NCBI RefSeq assembly: GCF_000013865.1
Contig: NC_007948.1
Span: 3,224,001 to 3,288,000, forward strand
Reading direction: 5' to 3'
DNA from: Polaromonas sp. JS666
GTDB lineage: Bacteria > Pseudomonadota > Gammaproteobacteria > Burkholderiales > Burkholderiaceae_C
DNA: 64,000 nucleotides
Part shown: positions 43,101 to 52,325 of the stretch, one piece after another
Layout of the letters: each line of letters begins with the position of its first letter
Numbering within the stretch: the first letter of the stretch is position 1
Position numbers and translations under genes: made by a program
The notes under the pieces: generated by a model
Told to the model about the DNA's origin: nothing
The model's database searches: none
Seen by the model: only the letters and a program-made list of their open reading frames with translations

Positions 43101-43430
43101 TTGCCCAAAAAACAGGCATCAGGGTATAATCCGACTTTCGACGGCAAGCGCGACAGCAACACCTCCGGCACCGGCCCCCTTCAACCAAGGGAACTCAGAC
43201 ACGAGACGGCCACCTTCCCGCAAGGACTGCACACCAAATGTTCGCCCAAACAACTTGCCTGAAAAAGCAACCAGCCGCGTGCTCTGGTCCCCGGCTGCCC
43301 TGTTTTTCAATCTTCTTTTTTTGACTCTGAATTTTTGCCACCTGTGCTTGACTGCTGTCAGGCGCGCGGCGCATTTTGTTGACTGGTAGCTGATAGATAT
43401 TCATAACAATTCCCGACATCTGGAGGTCTC
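43085..43430 (+). other. dnaG-rpoD intergenic region, long rpoD leader
   Basis: 346 bases without a gene. A promoter (43101-43130) implies a leader of nearly 300 bases before rpoD. A second weak possibility is TTGACT at 43379 with CATAAC 17 bases on. T-rich and purine-poor stretches occur around 43305-43345. No recognised RNA family was identified. Confidence 0.6.
43101..43130 (+). promoter_or_regulatory. Sigma-70 promoter upstream of rpoD
   Basis: TTGCCC (43101-43106), 18-base spacer, TATAAT (43125-43130), starting just after the dnaG stop. Gives rpoD its own transcript. Confidence 0.65.
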
Positions 43431-45857
43431 ATGCCTAGTGCCACGCCCGGCAAGTCCAAGAAGCCAAAAAAGCCGCAAACCACGCAGTCCAAAGCTGCCG
43501 TGATGCCGACAGCCAAAACGGCAGCGAAACCCGCTGCCAAACCGGCCGCAAGGCATGGCCCCCAGAACGTCAAGGTTGAAAAACCCGGAAAACCCGCCAT
43601 ATCCGTTAAAGCCAGTAGCCCGAATGCCCCGGTGAGCAAAAAGCCCCTGAAATCCGCGAAACCTGATACGTCCCTGAAGAAAGTCCCTGCCGTGCCGACA
43701 AAGTCCAGCCCCGAATCCAAGCCTGTTGCAGCCGTTGCCGACGTGCCCGTGAAGAAAAAACCGGGTCGCCCGCCGAAAAACCCTGCAGCAGCCGATAGCG
43801 CACCTGCAAGCACCGGCGCCAAGCGCGGCCGCAAGCCCAAGAACGCGGGCGCAGCCAAGGTCGGGGAAGACCTCGACCTGTCCGACATTGAAGAGGATCT
43901 GGTCGGCGAACCCGTTGCGGAGACCACCGAAAAGGTCAAACCGCTGCGCATGAAGATCAGCAAGGCCAAAGAACGTGCCTTGATGAAGGAATTTGGCCTG
44001 GACGAGACGGTGTTGTCGGAAGAGGACATGCTCAAGCGCCGCATGCGCCTGAAAACCCTGATCAAGCTCGGCAAAACCCGCGGCTACCTCACGCACGGCG
44101 AAATTTCCGATCACCTGCCCGACAAGCTGGTCGACGCGGAAACGCTGGAAGTCGTCGTCAACATGCTCAACGACATGGGCGTGGCCGTGTACGAGCAGGC
44201 GCCGGACGCCGAAACCCTGCTGCTGAACAACACCGGGCCGACCGTGGCCACGGAAGAAGAAGCCGAAGAAGAAGCCGAAGCCGCCCTGTCCACCGTGGAC
44301 AGCGAATTCGGCCGCACGACCGACCCTGTGCGCATGTACATGCGTGAAATGGGCACGGTCGAGCTGCTGACCCGCGAAGGCGAAATCGAGATTGCCAAGC
44401 GCATCGAGGGCGGCCTCATGAAAATGATGGAAGCCATCTCGGAGAGCCCCGCCACCATCGCAGAAATCATGCGGCTGGGCGAGGAAATCCGCGAAGGCAA
44501 GATCGTGATCTCGACCGTGGTGGACGGTTTCTCCAACCCCAACGAAGCCGATGACTATGTGGCCGAAGAGGACTTTGACGAGTTCGACGAGGAAGACGAC
44601 GACGATGGCAAGGGCGGCTCCAAGGCCCTGACCAAGAAACTCGAAGAGCTCAAAAAAGAAGCCCTCAGCCGCTTTGACAAAATTGCCAGCCTGTTCGAGA
44701 AGGTGCACAAGACCTACGACAAGGAAGGCTATGGCACCCCGACTTATGTGAAGGCGCAAAAGGCCTTGAGCGACGAGCTCATGACCGTGCGCTTTACCGC
44801 CAAGACCATTGAAAAGCTCTGCGACATGCTGCGCGGCCAGGTGCTGGACGTGCGCAAGAAAGAGCGCGAGCTGCGCCGCATCATCGTCGAGAAGTGCGGT
44901 ATGCCCCAGGAAACCTTCATCAAGGATTTCCCGCCCAATCTGCTCAACCTCAAGTGGGTTGAAAAACAGGTCGCGTCGGGCAAGCCCTGGTCCACCGTGA
45001 TGGCGCGAAATATTCCGCCGATTCAGGAACTGCAGACCAAGCTGGCCGAATTGCAGGCCCGCGTGGTGGTGCCGCTGGGTCAGCTCAAGGACATCAACAA
45101 GCGCATGAACGAAGGCGAGTCCAACTCGCGCGATGCCAAGAAAGAGATGATCGAGGCCAATTTGCGCCTGGTGATCTCGATTGCCAAAAAATACACCAAC
45201 CGCGGCCTGCAGTTCCTGGACCTGATCCAGGAAGGCAACATCGGTTTGATGAAAGCCGTCGACAAGTTCGAATACCGCCGCGGCTACAAATTCTCGACCT
45301 ATGCCACCTGGTGGATTCGCCAGGCGATCACGCGCTCCATCGCGGACCAGGCCCGTACCATCCGCATCCCGGTCCACATGATCGAGACCATCAACAAGAT
45401 GAACCGCCTGTCGCGCCAGCATCTGCAGGAATTCGGCTTTGAGCCCGACGCCAGCATCCTGGCCGCCAAGATGGAGATTCCTGAAGACAAGATCCGCAAG
45501 ATCATGAAGATCGCCAAGGAGCCGATCTCGATGGAAACGCCGATCGGTGACGATGATGATTCGCACCTCGGCGACTTCATCGAAGACAGCGCCAACACCG
45601 CACCGCTGGAGGCCGCAATGCAGGCCGGCCTGCGCGATGTGGTGAAAGACATCCTCGACAGCCTGACACCGCGCGAAGCCAAGGTGCTGCGCATGCGTTT
45701 CGGCATCGAGATGTCGACCGACCACACGCTGGAAGAAGTTGGCAAGCAGTTTGACGTGACGCGCGAGCGCATCCGCCAGATCGAAGCCAAGGCGCTGCGC
45801 AAGCTCAAGCACCCGAGCCGCAGCGACAAGCTGCGCAGCTTTATCGATACGCTGTAA
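43431..45857 (+). CDS. rpoD: RNA polymerase primary sigma factor RpoD (sigma-70)
   Basis: 808 residues (E. coli 613). N-terminal 1-160 is a Lys/Ala/Pro-rich, histone-H1-like extension with AT-hook-like [11 protein letters not shown] and KRGRKPKN. Region 1.1 begins about 182. A very acidic stretch ([14 protein letters not shown], about 380) sits in the non-conserved region. Region 2 about 572-650 ([35 protein letters not shown]), region 4 about 744-805 ([20 protein letters not shown]). GGAGG precedes ATG 43431. The product governs housekeeping transcription. Confidence 0.98.
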   Translation: MPSATPGKSKKPKKPQTTQSKAAVMPTAKTAAKPAAKPAARHGPQNVKVEKPGKPAISVKASSPNAPVSKKPLKSAKPDTSLKKVPAVPTKSSPESKPVAAVADVPVKKKPGRPPKNPAAADSAPASTGAKRGRKPKNAGAAKVGEDLDLSDIEEDLVGEPVAETTEKVKPLRMKISKAKERALMKEFGLDETVLSEEDMLKRRMRLKTLIKLGKTRGYLTHGEISDHLPDKLVDAETLEVVVNMLNDMGVAVYEQAPDAETLLLNNTGPTVATEEEAEEEAEAALSTVDSEFGRTTDPVRMYMREMGTVELLTREGEIEIAKRIEGGLMKMMEAISESPATIAEIMRLGEEIREGKIVISTVVDGFSNPNEADDYVAEEDFDEFDEEDDDDGKGGSKALTKKLEELKKEALSRFDKIASLFEKVHKTYDKEGYGTPTYVKAQKALSDELMTVRFTAKTIEKLCDMLRGQVLDVRKKERELRRIIVEKCGMPQETFIKDFPPNLLNLKWVEKQVASGKPWSTVMARNIPPIQELQTKLAELQARVVVPLGQLKDINKRMNEGESNSRDAKKEMIEANLRLVISIAKKYTNRGLQFLDLIQEGNIGLMKAVDKFEYRRGYKFSTYATWWIRQAITRSIADQARTIRIPVHMIETINKMNRLSRQHLQEFGFEPDASILAAKMEIPEDKIRKIMKIAKEPISMETPIGDDDDSHLGDFIEDSANTAPLEAAMQAGLRDVVKDILDSLTPREAKVLRMRFGIEMSTDHTLEEVGKQFDVTRERIRQIEAKALRKLKHPSRSDKLRSFIDTL

Positions 45858-45877
45858 AAAGCGGCTCGACGGGCCAC

Positions 45878-45918
45878 AGCGGCCGGCACCTGTCAAAGGT
45901 GCCGGCCGCTTTTTTTTT
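45878..45918 (+). terminator. Rho-independent terminator of rpoD
   Basis: AGCGGCCGGCACC and GGTGCCGGCCGCT pair perfectly (13 bp) around TGTCAAA, followed by eight or more T. Very strong. Confidence 0.95.
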
Positions 45919-45939
45919 CGATTGGCGCGAACTCGATAT

Positions 45940-47106
45940 TCAGTCGGACAGTGCGCGCATTTCGCTGTACAGATCCGCCTTGCCCTCGAATCCGATGCCG
46001 GGCAAGGCGGGCAGCGTCACGTGGCCGTTCTCCGCCATCACACCGTCCGGGAAGCCGCCAAACGGCTGGAACAGGTCCGGATAGGACTCGTTGCCCCCCA
46101 GCCCGAGGCCCGCCGCAATATTGAGGGACATCTGGTGACCGCCGTGCGGAATGCAGCGGCTCGGGGACCAGCCATGCTCCTTGAGCATGTCCAGCGTGCG
46201 CAGGTACTCGACCAGGCCGTAGCTCAATGCGCAGTCGAATTGCAGCCAGTCGCGGTCCGGGCGCATGCCGCCATAGCGGATCAGGTTGCGCGCGTCCTGC
46301 ATCGAGAACAGGTCTTCGCCGGTTGCCATCGGGTTCTTGTAGTAGTTGCGCAGCGTGGCTTGGAGCTCAAAATCGAGCGGGTCACCGGGCTCTTCGTACC
46401 AGAACAGGTCATACTGTGAGAGTGCCTTGGCGTAGGCAATCGCGGTGTCCAGGTCGAAGCGGCCGTTGGCGTCCACGCACAGCTTCTGGCCGTCCTGCAG
46501 CACTTCCATGATCGAGTCGATGCGGCGCAAGTCTTCATCGAGCGACGCGCCGCCGATCTTCTTCTTGACCACGGTGTAGCCCCGATCGATGTAGCTGCGC
46601 ATCTCGTCTTTCAGCTTGTTGTGGTCCTGGCCTGGGTAGTAGTAGCCGCCGGCCGCGTAGACGAATATCTTGCGGTTGGGCTGGCCGTTGCCGTAGCGGT
46701 CGGCGAGCAGTTGAAACAGCGGTTTGCCTTCGATCTTAGCGACCGCATCCCACACTGCCATGTCGATCGTGCCGATCGCCACCGAGCGCTCGCCGTGACC
46801 GCCCGGTTTCTCGTTGGTGAACATCGTGTTCCAGATCTTGTGCGGATCGAAGTTGTTGCCGCTCGCATCGATGAGCGATTCAGGTGCCGCCTCCATCACA
46901 CGGGGAATGAAGCGCTCACGCATGAGCTTGCCCTGCCCATAGCGCCCGTTCGAGTTGAATCCGTAGCCGACAACCGGCTTGCCGTCGCGGATCACGTCGG
47001 TGATGACGGCCACGAGGCTCAACGTCATCTTGCTAAAATCGATATAAGCGTTGCGAATAGGCGAGCTGATGGGGATGGTCTTTTCACGGATTTCAACGAT
47101 CTTCAC
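45940..47106 (-). CDS. tarD: D(-)-tartrate dehydratase (enolase superfamily, TarD)
   Basis: Converts D-tartrate to oxaloacetate. 388 residues from GTG 47106 (VKIVEIREKTIPISSPIRNAY), with AGGAG 6 bases upstream. Enolase-superfamily residues: Lys in VVKKKIGGASLDEDLRR, metal ligands Asp in CVDANGRF, Glu in FWYEEPGDP, Glu in MATGEDLFS, and His in CIPHGGHQMSL. The N-terminal capping loop YGFNSNGRYGQG and GHGERSVAIGTIDMAVWD match the Bradyrhizobium TarD family closely. Divergent LysR gene at 47206 probably controls it. Confidence 0.9.
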   Translation of the reverse strand: MKIVEIREKTIPISSPIRNAYIDFSKMTLSLVAVITDVIRDGKPVVGYGFNSNGRYGQGKLMRERFIPRVMEAAPESLIDASGNNFDPHKIWNTMFTNEKPGGHGERSVAIGTIDMAVWDAVAKIEGKPLFQLLADRYGNGQPNRKIFVYAAGGYYYPGQDHNKLKDEMRSYIDRGYTVVKKKIGGASLDEDLRRIDSIMEVLQDGQKLCVDANGRFDLDTAIAYAKALSQYDLFWYEEPGDPLDFELQATLRNYYKNPMATGEDLFSMQDARNLIRYGGMRPDRDWLQFDCALSYGLVEYLRTLDMLKEHGWSPSRCIPHGGHQMSLNIAAGLGLGGNESYPDLFQPFGGFPDGVMAENGHVTLPALPGIGFEGKADLYSEMRALSD

Positions 47107-47205
47107 GGGTGACTCCTGAGTTTTTGAGAGGAGCCTCAATGGTCGGCGCTATCGACTTTTTCCGCCAATGCTCTTGTTCTCTGCTTCAATGCTTTGAAAG
47201 CACCG

Positions 47206-48108
47206 ATGTTGAACTTTGTCTGGCTCGATGACTTCCGCACCCTGGCGGCCACAGGCAACTTCTCGAGGGCTGCTGAAGAAAGGCACATGACGCAGCCAGC
47301 ATTCAGCCGCCGCATTCGTGCCCTTGAGGAATGGCTGGGGGCCGATCTATTCGACCGGACTACACAGCCAGCGAAACTCACCGAAGTTGGCGAGTGGTTT
47401 CGCGGCGTGGCAGACGAACTTATCGTGAGGGTTGCGCGCGTGCCGGGCGAGGCGCGTATCGTGGCCGAGGCAAGCTCGGTGACGCTTCGAATTGCGGCCA
47501 CCCACGCGCTTTCGTTCACCTTTTTGCCGCGATGGCTGCGCAGCCTAGAATCGAGAATCACACTCGGCCCGGTGCAACTCGTCTCAGACGTATTGCAGCG
47601 ATGTGAAGCCTTGATGCTTCAGAGCAAGGTCCAATTCGTCCTGAGTCATGCGCACCCTCAAGCGCAGGGCGCTCTGGACGTCGACACCTACCTGTCTGTC
47701 CAGATCGGCAAGGACACGTTGATTCCCGTGTCATCGCCCAACGACAAGGGCAAGCCGCTTCATCACCTTGCGCCTCAGTCTGGTTCGATTGTTCCTGTGC
47801 TTCAGTACACGACGGAGTCTGGCTTGGGACGCATTGTTCGCGCAGTCGTCGGTCGGCAGCTCGAATCCGTCCCCATACGGGTCGCTTTCACGGCGCACCT
47901 TGCGTCCGTATTGAGGACAATGGCCCTGGACGGGCGAGGAATTGCCTGGCTGCCGGAGACCCTGGTCGAAGAGGACATCACAGCGGGCCGACTCATTGCA
48001 GCAGCCGGAGACGATTGGAACATTCCGCTGGAGATTCGGCTTTATCGCGATCAGAGCCCGGCAGCAAGCGCTGCTGAAGCATTCTGGAGCACAGCCGCGG
48101 GTCGATAA
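47206..48108 (+). CDS. LysR-family regulator next to tarD
   Basis: 300 residues. HTH at the N-terminus (FVWLDDFRTLAATGNFSRAAEERHMTQPAFSRRIRALEEW, 3-44), then an effector-binding domain. Divergent from tarD with a 99-base shared region, the typical layout for a LysR activator responding to the pathway acid. ATG 47206 preferred over the TTG at 47194. Confidence 0.9.
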   Translation: MLNFVWLDDFRTLAATGNFSRAAEERHMTQPAFSRRIRALEEWLGADLFDRTTQPAKLTEVGEWFRGVADELIVRVARVPGEARIVAEASSVTLRIAATHALSFTFLPRWLRSLESRITLGPVQLVSDVLQRCEALMLQSKVQFVLSHAHPQAQGALDVDTYLSVQIGKDTLIPVSSPNDKGKPLHHLAPQSGSIVPVLQYTTESGLGRIVRAVVGRQLESVPIRVAFTAHLASVLRTMALDGRGIAWLPETLVEEDITAGRLIAAAGDDWNIPLEIRLYRDQSPAASAAEAFWSTAAGR

Positions 48109-48171
48109 AGGTCCGCACGGCGCCGGGGTGCCAACGCCTTGAGGTATGCGCTACGGCACCCATGGCGCAAT

Positions 48172-48187
48172 GTTGCAACGTTGCAAC
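48172..48187. repeat. Perfect 16-bp palindrome GTTGCAACGTTGCAAC
   Basis: Two tandem copies of the 8-base palindrome GTTGCAAC, followed by a partial third (GTTG). It lies in the 206-base gap between the convergent LysR and galM genes; nothing else is recognised in that gap. Confidence 0.8.
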
Positions 48188-48314
48188 GTTGATTTGGCTG
48201 GGCTGCGTGCAACATCGCGGCGGCGACACCCGTGACGGCAGCGCTTGTCAGTGAACAAGCGCGGCACTGGATCGACGACTCACCCCAAGGCAGCCGGCCC
48301 AATCGATTGAAACG

Positions 48315-49448
48315 TCACACCGGGTCCGTGCTGAACCGGTACACCGTGCGGCCCACCCGGCGCTGGCCGGGTACATGCACCGATGACGGAAATGCCGGCC
48401 GGTTGGGTGCGTTGGGATAGCCCTGTGGCTCAAAGCACAGCCCTTGCTGCTGGAAGTAGGTCCGGCCACCCTTGCCCGGGCCACCCGCCAACGGCTCTTG
48501 CGGCTGCAAGCCGCTGTAGAACTGCAGGGCCGGCTCTGTCGACCAGACTTCCATCACCCGGCCGCTTTCCGGCGCGCGAACGCGGGCGCACAGGGCCAGC
48601 GTGCCATCGGCGGGATGGTCCAGCAGAAAACAGCTGTCGTAGCCGTCCACCCCATCCCTCGGAGGCGTCCCGGCATCGGCCTGCGGCGTACCCGGCACCC
48701 GCGTATTGAGCGCGGTGGCCTGGCGGAGGTCAAAGGGGGTGCCCGCCACCGGCAGGATCTCGCCGGTGGCGATGAGGTCTGTTGTCATCCCGAAGTAGCG
48801 GTCCGCACAAATCATGACCTCATGACCCATCGCGCTACCGCTGGCCTCGCCATTCAAGTTGAAAAAAGCATGCGTGGTGAAACTGGCCACCGTGGGTTTG
48901 TCCAGGGCCAGGGCTTCATAGTCCAGCTGGAGCTCATTGGCTTCGGTGACGCTATAGACCAGGCGCAGCGCCAGCGTGCCGGGGAAGCCCTCTTCCCCGT
49001 CGGCAAATACATAGCGCATTTCCACGCTGGCATCGTCACGCTGAGCGGCATCGAAGACGCGAAAGCGCGACCCCTTCTGCCCGCCGTGCAGGCAATGGCA
49101 GCCGTTGTTGGCCGTCAGCACATGCCCGGTCCCGCCCAGTGTGAAGCGGGCATTCTCGATGCGCCCCGCATAACGCCCCACAAAGGCGCCCATGGACGCC
49201 GAGCCATTCACCACAGCCTCCAGGCTGTCATAGCCAAGCACCACGTCGTCCAGCAGGCCGTCACGGTCGGGCACCAGCAGCTGCTCGATCTTGGCGCCGT
49301 AACTGGTGATGCCCGCCACCATGCCCCGCTGATTGCGCAGCGTGAACAGCCCGACCGGTTTGCCATCGATATCGCCGCGAAAACGGGCAGGATCGAGCAG
49401 GACAGCGCCCGCGTGCGGTGGTGGCGATACGGGTTGGATCGGCGGCAT
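48315..49448 (-). CDS. galM: Aldose 1-epimerase (mutarotase)
   Basis: Interconverts alpha and beta anomers of free sugars. 377 residues; catalytic motifs GRYAGRIENARFTLGG, NNGCHCLHGG (His), THAFFNLNGEASG (second His), DSCFLLD, and the C-terminal Glu region LCFEPQGYPNAPNRPAFPS. GGGGGA precedes ATG 49448. It is the last gene of the galacturonate/galactarate cluster, so an anomer-specific sugar-acid substrate is possible. Confidence 0.92.
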   Translation of the reverse strand: MPPIQPVSPPPHAGAVLLDPARFRGDIDGKPVGLFTLRNQRGMVAGITSYGAKIEQLLVPDRDGLLDDVVLGYDSLEAVVNGSASMGAFVGRYAGRIENARFTLGGTGHVLTANNGCHCLHGGQKGSRFRVFDAAQRDDASVEMRYVFADGEEGFPGTLALRLVYSVTEANELQLDYEALALDKPTVASFTTHAFFNLNGEASGSAMGHEVMICADRYFGMTTDLIATGEILPVAGTPFDLRQATALNTRVPGTPQADAGTPPRDGVDGYDSCFLLDHPADGTLALCARVRAPESGRVMEVWSTEPALQFYSGLQPQEPLAGGPGKGGRTYFQQQGLCFEPQGYPNAPNRPAFPSSVHVPGQRRVGRTVYRFSTDPV

Positions 49449-49534
49449 GACAATTCCCCCTGGAGGCGAGTATTAAAAGGCCTGGTGCGAACCTGCCCAC
49501 AGGCCGAAGCCTGTCACCTGTAACCTGTTACCTA

Positions 49535-50503
49535 TCACTCCAGCTTGATACCCGCGTCTGCCACGACCTTGGCCCAGCGGGTTTTCTCGCGATTGAAAAA
49601 GTCGTCCTGCTGGGCTGACGTCATGGTCACCACTTCCGCGCCCTGCCCGGCCAGCTTGGCCCGAATGTCAGGACTGCGGATGATCTTGATGAGTTCGGTG
49701 TTGAGCCGGTTCACGATGGCGGCCGGTGTGCCGTTGGCCACCAGCAGCCCCTGCCAGGTTCCGGATTCAAAATTGCTGATGCCCTGTTCAGACAAGGTCG
49801 GGACGTTGCCGATCAGCGGCATGCGCGTACTCTTGGAAACACCCAGTATTTTGAGCTTGCCGCTCTGCACGTGCGGCAAGGTAGCCAGCATGCCATTCAT
49901 CAGGACCTGGGTCTGGCCGGCGATGGTGTCGGTGATCGCTTGCGAGCCACCCTTGTAGGGGATGTATTGCCACTTGGCGCCACTGGCGCGCTCCACCGCG
50001 ACCCCCGCCAGGTGCGGCGCGCTGCCCATGGCGGTCACCGCAAAATTGATATTCGACCGCTTCGACAACTCCACCAGCTCCTTGAGGTTGTTGGCCGGCA
50101 CGGAGGGGTGCACCACCAGCAAATGCGGTGAATACGCCAGCATGGTCACGCCGCGCAGATCCCTGGAAGGATCAAAGCTCAGCTTGGTGTAGACCGACGG
50201 GCTGATGGCCAGCGCGCCGGTGTCGCAAAGCAGCATCGTATAGCCGTCGGGTGCGGACTTCGCCACAAAATCCGCGCCCAGGTTGCCGTTGGCGCCGGCC
50301 TTGTTGTCAACGATGACGCTTTGCTTGAGGGCGTCGGACAAGGGCTGGGCAATCGCACGCGCAATGATGTCCGACGATCCGCCCGGTGGGTAAGGCACCA
50401 CCAGCCTGAGGGGTTTGAGCGGCCAGTTTGGCGTTTGCGCGCTGGCTGCGCCAAACCCCAGGGCCAGGGAAGCACCGACGAATTCTCTTCGATTGATGGA
50501 CAT
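49535..50503 (-). CDS. Bug-family (TctC) periplasmic substrate-binding protein
   Basis: 322 residues. N-terminal RREFVGASLALGFGAASA resembles a twin-arginine or Sec signal. Then the Bug signature PLRLVVPYPPGGSSDIIARAI and VVDNKAGANGNLGADFVAK. Receptors of this type serve tripartite carboxylate transporters (TctAB) or signalling. No tctA/tctB lies nearby. Location between galM and garR suggests it binds a sugar acid or pathway intermediate. Confidence 0.9.
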   Translation of the reverse strand: MSINRREFVGASLALGFGAASAQTPNWPLKPLRLVVPYPPGGSSDIIARAIAQPLSDALKQSVIVDNKAGANGNLGADFVAKSAPDGYTMLLCDTGALAISPSVYTKLSFDPSRDLRGVTMLAYSPHLLVVHPSVPANNLKELVELSKRSNINFAVTAMGSAPHLAGVAVERASGAKWQYIPYKGGSQAITDTIAGQTQVLMNGMLATLPHVQSGKLKILGVSKSTRMPLIGNVPTLSEQGISNFESGTWQGLLVANGTPAAIVNRLNTELIKIIRSPDIRAKLAGQGAEVVTMTSAQQDDFFNREKTRWAKVVADAGIKLE

Positions 50504-50586
50504 GATCTTGCCTTCTCTGTTTGGAAAAAAACCAGCCGCAGCCTGCGGCCATGAACCTCTGAAATCAGGTGATGGGGCTGGGGCCT

Positions 50587-51468
50587 TCAGGCAATCTCAT
50601 GGTTGGCCATCAGCTCCAGCGCACGCACCAGCGCGGAGTGATCGAGGTCCTGCATGCCGTTGGCGCTGCAGGCCTGCATCAATTGCGCCGCCCCTGCGGT
50701 TTGCGGCAGGGCCACACCCAGGGTTCTCGCGCCGGCCAGGGCCAGGCTCAAATCCTTCTGGTGCAGGCCAATCCGGAAGCCCGGTGCAAAAGTCCGCTTG
50801 ATCATGCGTTCGCCGTGCACCTCAAGAATGCGGGAAGAGGCGAAACCGCCCATCAGCGCCTGGCGCACCTTGGCAGGGTCAGCCCCCGCCTTGCTGGCGA
50901 ACAGCAGCGCTTCACCGACAGCGGCGATGTTCAGCGCCACAATGATCTGGTTGGCAACCTTGCAGGTTTGCCCGTCGCCATTGCCACCCACCAGCGTGAT
51001 GTTCTTGCCCATCAGCTCAAACAGCGGCCGGACCCGTTCAAATACCGCGTCGGGACCACCCACCATGATGGTGAGGCTGGCGGCTTTGGCGCCCACTTCA
51101 CCGCCCGATACCGGCGCATCGAGGTAGTCGCAATCCAGTGCATTGATTTTTTGGGCAAATTCCTTGGTCTCCATCGGCGAGATGGAACTCATGTCGACGA
51201 CCGTCTTGCCTTTGGTCAAACCGGAGGCCACGCCGTTTTCACCGAACAGCACCTTGGCCACATCGGGCGTGTCGGGCAGCATCAGAAAAATGATGTCGGC
51301 CTGCTCGGCCACTTCGCGGATGGAACTGCAGGCTTTCGCCTTGCCCGTGAGCAGGTCGGCAGGTACCTTGCTGCGCGTGTGCAGAAAAACCTCATGCCCT
51401 GCGGTGATCAGGTGGGACGCCATCGGCGATCCCATGATGCCCAGGCCGATAAAACCAAGCTTGCTCAT
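50587..51468 (-). CDS. garR: 2-hydroxy-3-oxopropionate (tartronate semialdehyde) reductase
   Basis: Reduces tartronate semialdehyde to D-glycerate. 293 residues from ATG 51468 (MSKLGFIGLGIMGSPMASHL), with GGAG 7 bases upstream. Rossmann GLGIMG, substrate motif DAPVSGGEVGAKAASLTIMVGG and the catalytic Lys region NQIIVALNIAA/ VGGNGDGQTCKVANQ match the GarR/GlxR family. Follows garL (38-base gap) as in other galactarate clusters. Confidence 0.94.
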   Translation of the reverse strand: MSKLGFIGLGIMGSPMASHLITAGHEVFLHTRSKVPADLLTGKAKACSSIREVAEQADIIFLMLPDTPDVAKVLFGENGVASGLTKGKTVVDMSSISPMETKEFAQKINALDCDYLDAPVSGGEVGAKAASLTIMVGGPDAVFERVRPLFELMGKNITLVGGNGDGQTCKVANQIIVALNIAAVGEALLFASKAGADPAKVRQALMGGFASSRILEVHGERMIKRTFAPGFRIGLHQKDLSLALAGARTLGVALPQTAGAAQLMQACSANGMQDLDHSALVRALELMANHEIA

Positions 51469-51505
51469 TTTGTGACTCCAGTCCAAGTTATTGAAGAAAT
51501 ATCCG

Positions 51506-52288
51506 TCATGCGCGGTAACGGTCGCGCAGGGCCTGCGTGGCCGAGCGGAAGGTGCCCAGGTCGCTGCCGACGCCCACAAAGGTGGCGCCCATCTCCATGT
51601 AGCGGCGCGCATCGGCTTCGACGGGTGCCAGGATGCCGATGGGCTTGCCGGCCGCCTTGGCATCGGCAAAAACGGCGGCAATGGCGGCCTGCACTTCGGG
51701 GTGGCCCGCATTGCCCAGGTGGCCCAGGCCGGCCGCCAGGTCCGAGGGGCCGACGAAGATGCAATCCACCCCGTCCAGCGCTGCAATTTCGCGCGTGGCG
51801 GCGATACCGGCAAGGCTCTCGATCTGCACCATCACGCAGATCTGCTCGTTGATCAGCTTCAAATAATCGACCACCGTGCCATACCGGTTGCTGCGCTGGG
51901 ACACCGACACGCCCCGAATGCCCTGCGGCGGGTAACGCGTGGCAGAGACAGCGCGCCGCGCTTCATCGGCGCTCTCGACGAAGGGGATGAGGAAGTTGTA
52001 AAAACCGGCGTCCAGCAGCCGCTTGATTTCAACCACGTTGTTGGACGAAGGCCGCACCACGGGCGCAGTCACGCTGTCCTTGAGCGCCATCAGCTGCGGA
52101 ATGAAGGTGGCCATGTCGTTGGGCGAATGCTCACCGTCCAGCAGCACCCAGTCAAAGCCGGCCACGCCGAGGACCTCGGTGGTTATGGCGTTGGACAGCG
52201 ACGACCAGCAGCCGATCAGTTGCTTCCCGGCCAGCAGGTCGCGTTTGAAACTGTTGGGAAAGGATTGGTAAGGCGTGGTTTGGGTCAT
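51506..52288 (-). CDS. garL: 2-dehydro-3-deoxyglucarate aldolase (HpcH/HpaI family)
   Basis: Class II aldolase splitting 5-dehydro-4-deoxy-glucarate into pyruvate and tartronate semialdehyde. 260 residues from [21 protein letters not shown]. Motifs: [35 protein letters not shown] (metal Glu), [15 protein letters not shown] (metal Asp). Its product feeds garR, directly downstream; its substrate comes from garD, directly upstream. Confidence 0.93.
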   Translation of the reverse strand: MTQTTPYQSFPNSFKRDLLAGKQLIGCWSSLSNAITTEVLGVAGFDWVLLDGEHSPNDMATFIPQLMALKDSVTAPVVRPSSNNVVEIKRLLDAGFYNFLIPFVESADEARRAVSATRYPPQGIRGVSVSQRSNRYGTVVDYLKLINEQICVMVQIESLAGIAATREIAALDGVDCIFVGPSDLAAGLGHLGNAGHPEVQAAIAAVFADAKAAGKPIGILAPVEADARRYMEMGATFVGVGSDLGTFRSATQALRDRYRA

Positions 52289-52325
52289 GTGAATTCTTCC
52301 TTGAAACTTGAGGCTCAGGTTCGGA

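Noticed and set aside
43401..45896. 831-codon minus-strand open frame opposite rpoD
   Set aside because: Covers rpoD almost exactly in antisense, with low-complexity His/Phe/Gly-rich translation and no ribosome site. rpoD is certain.
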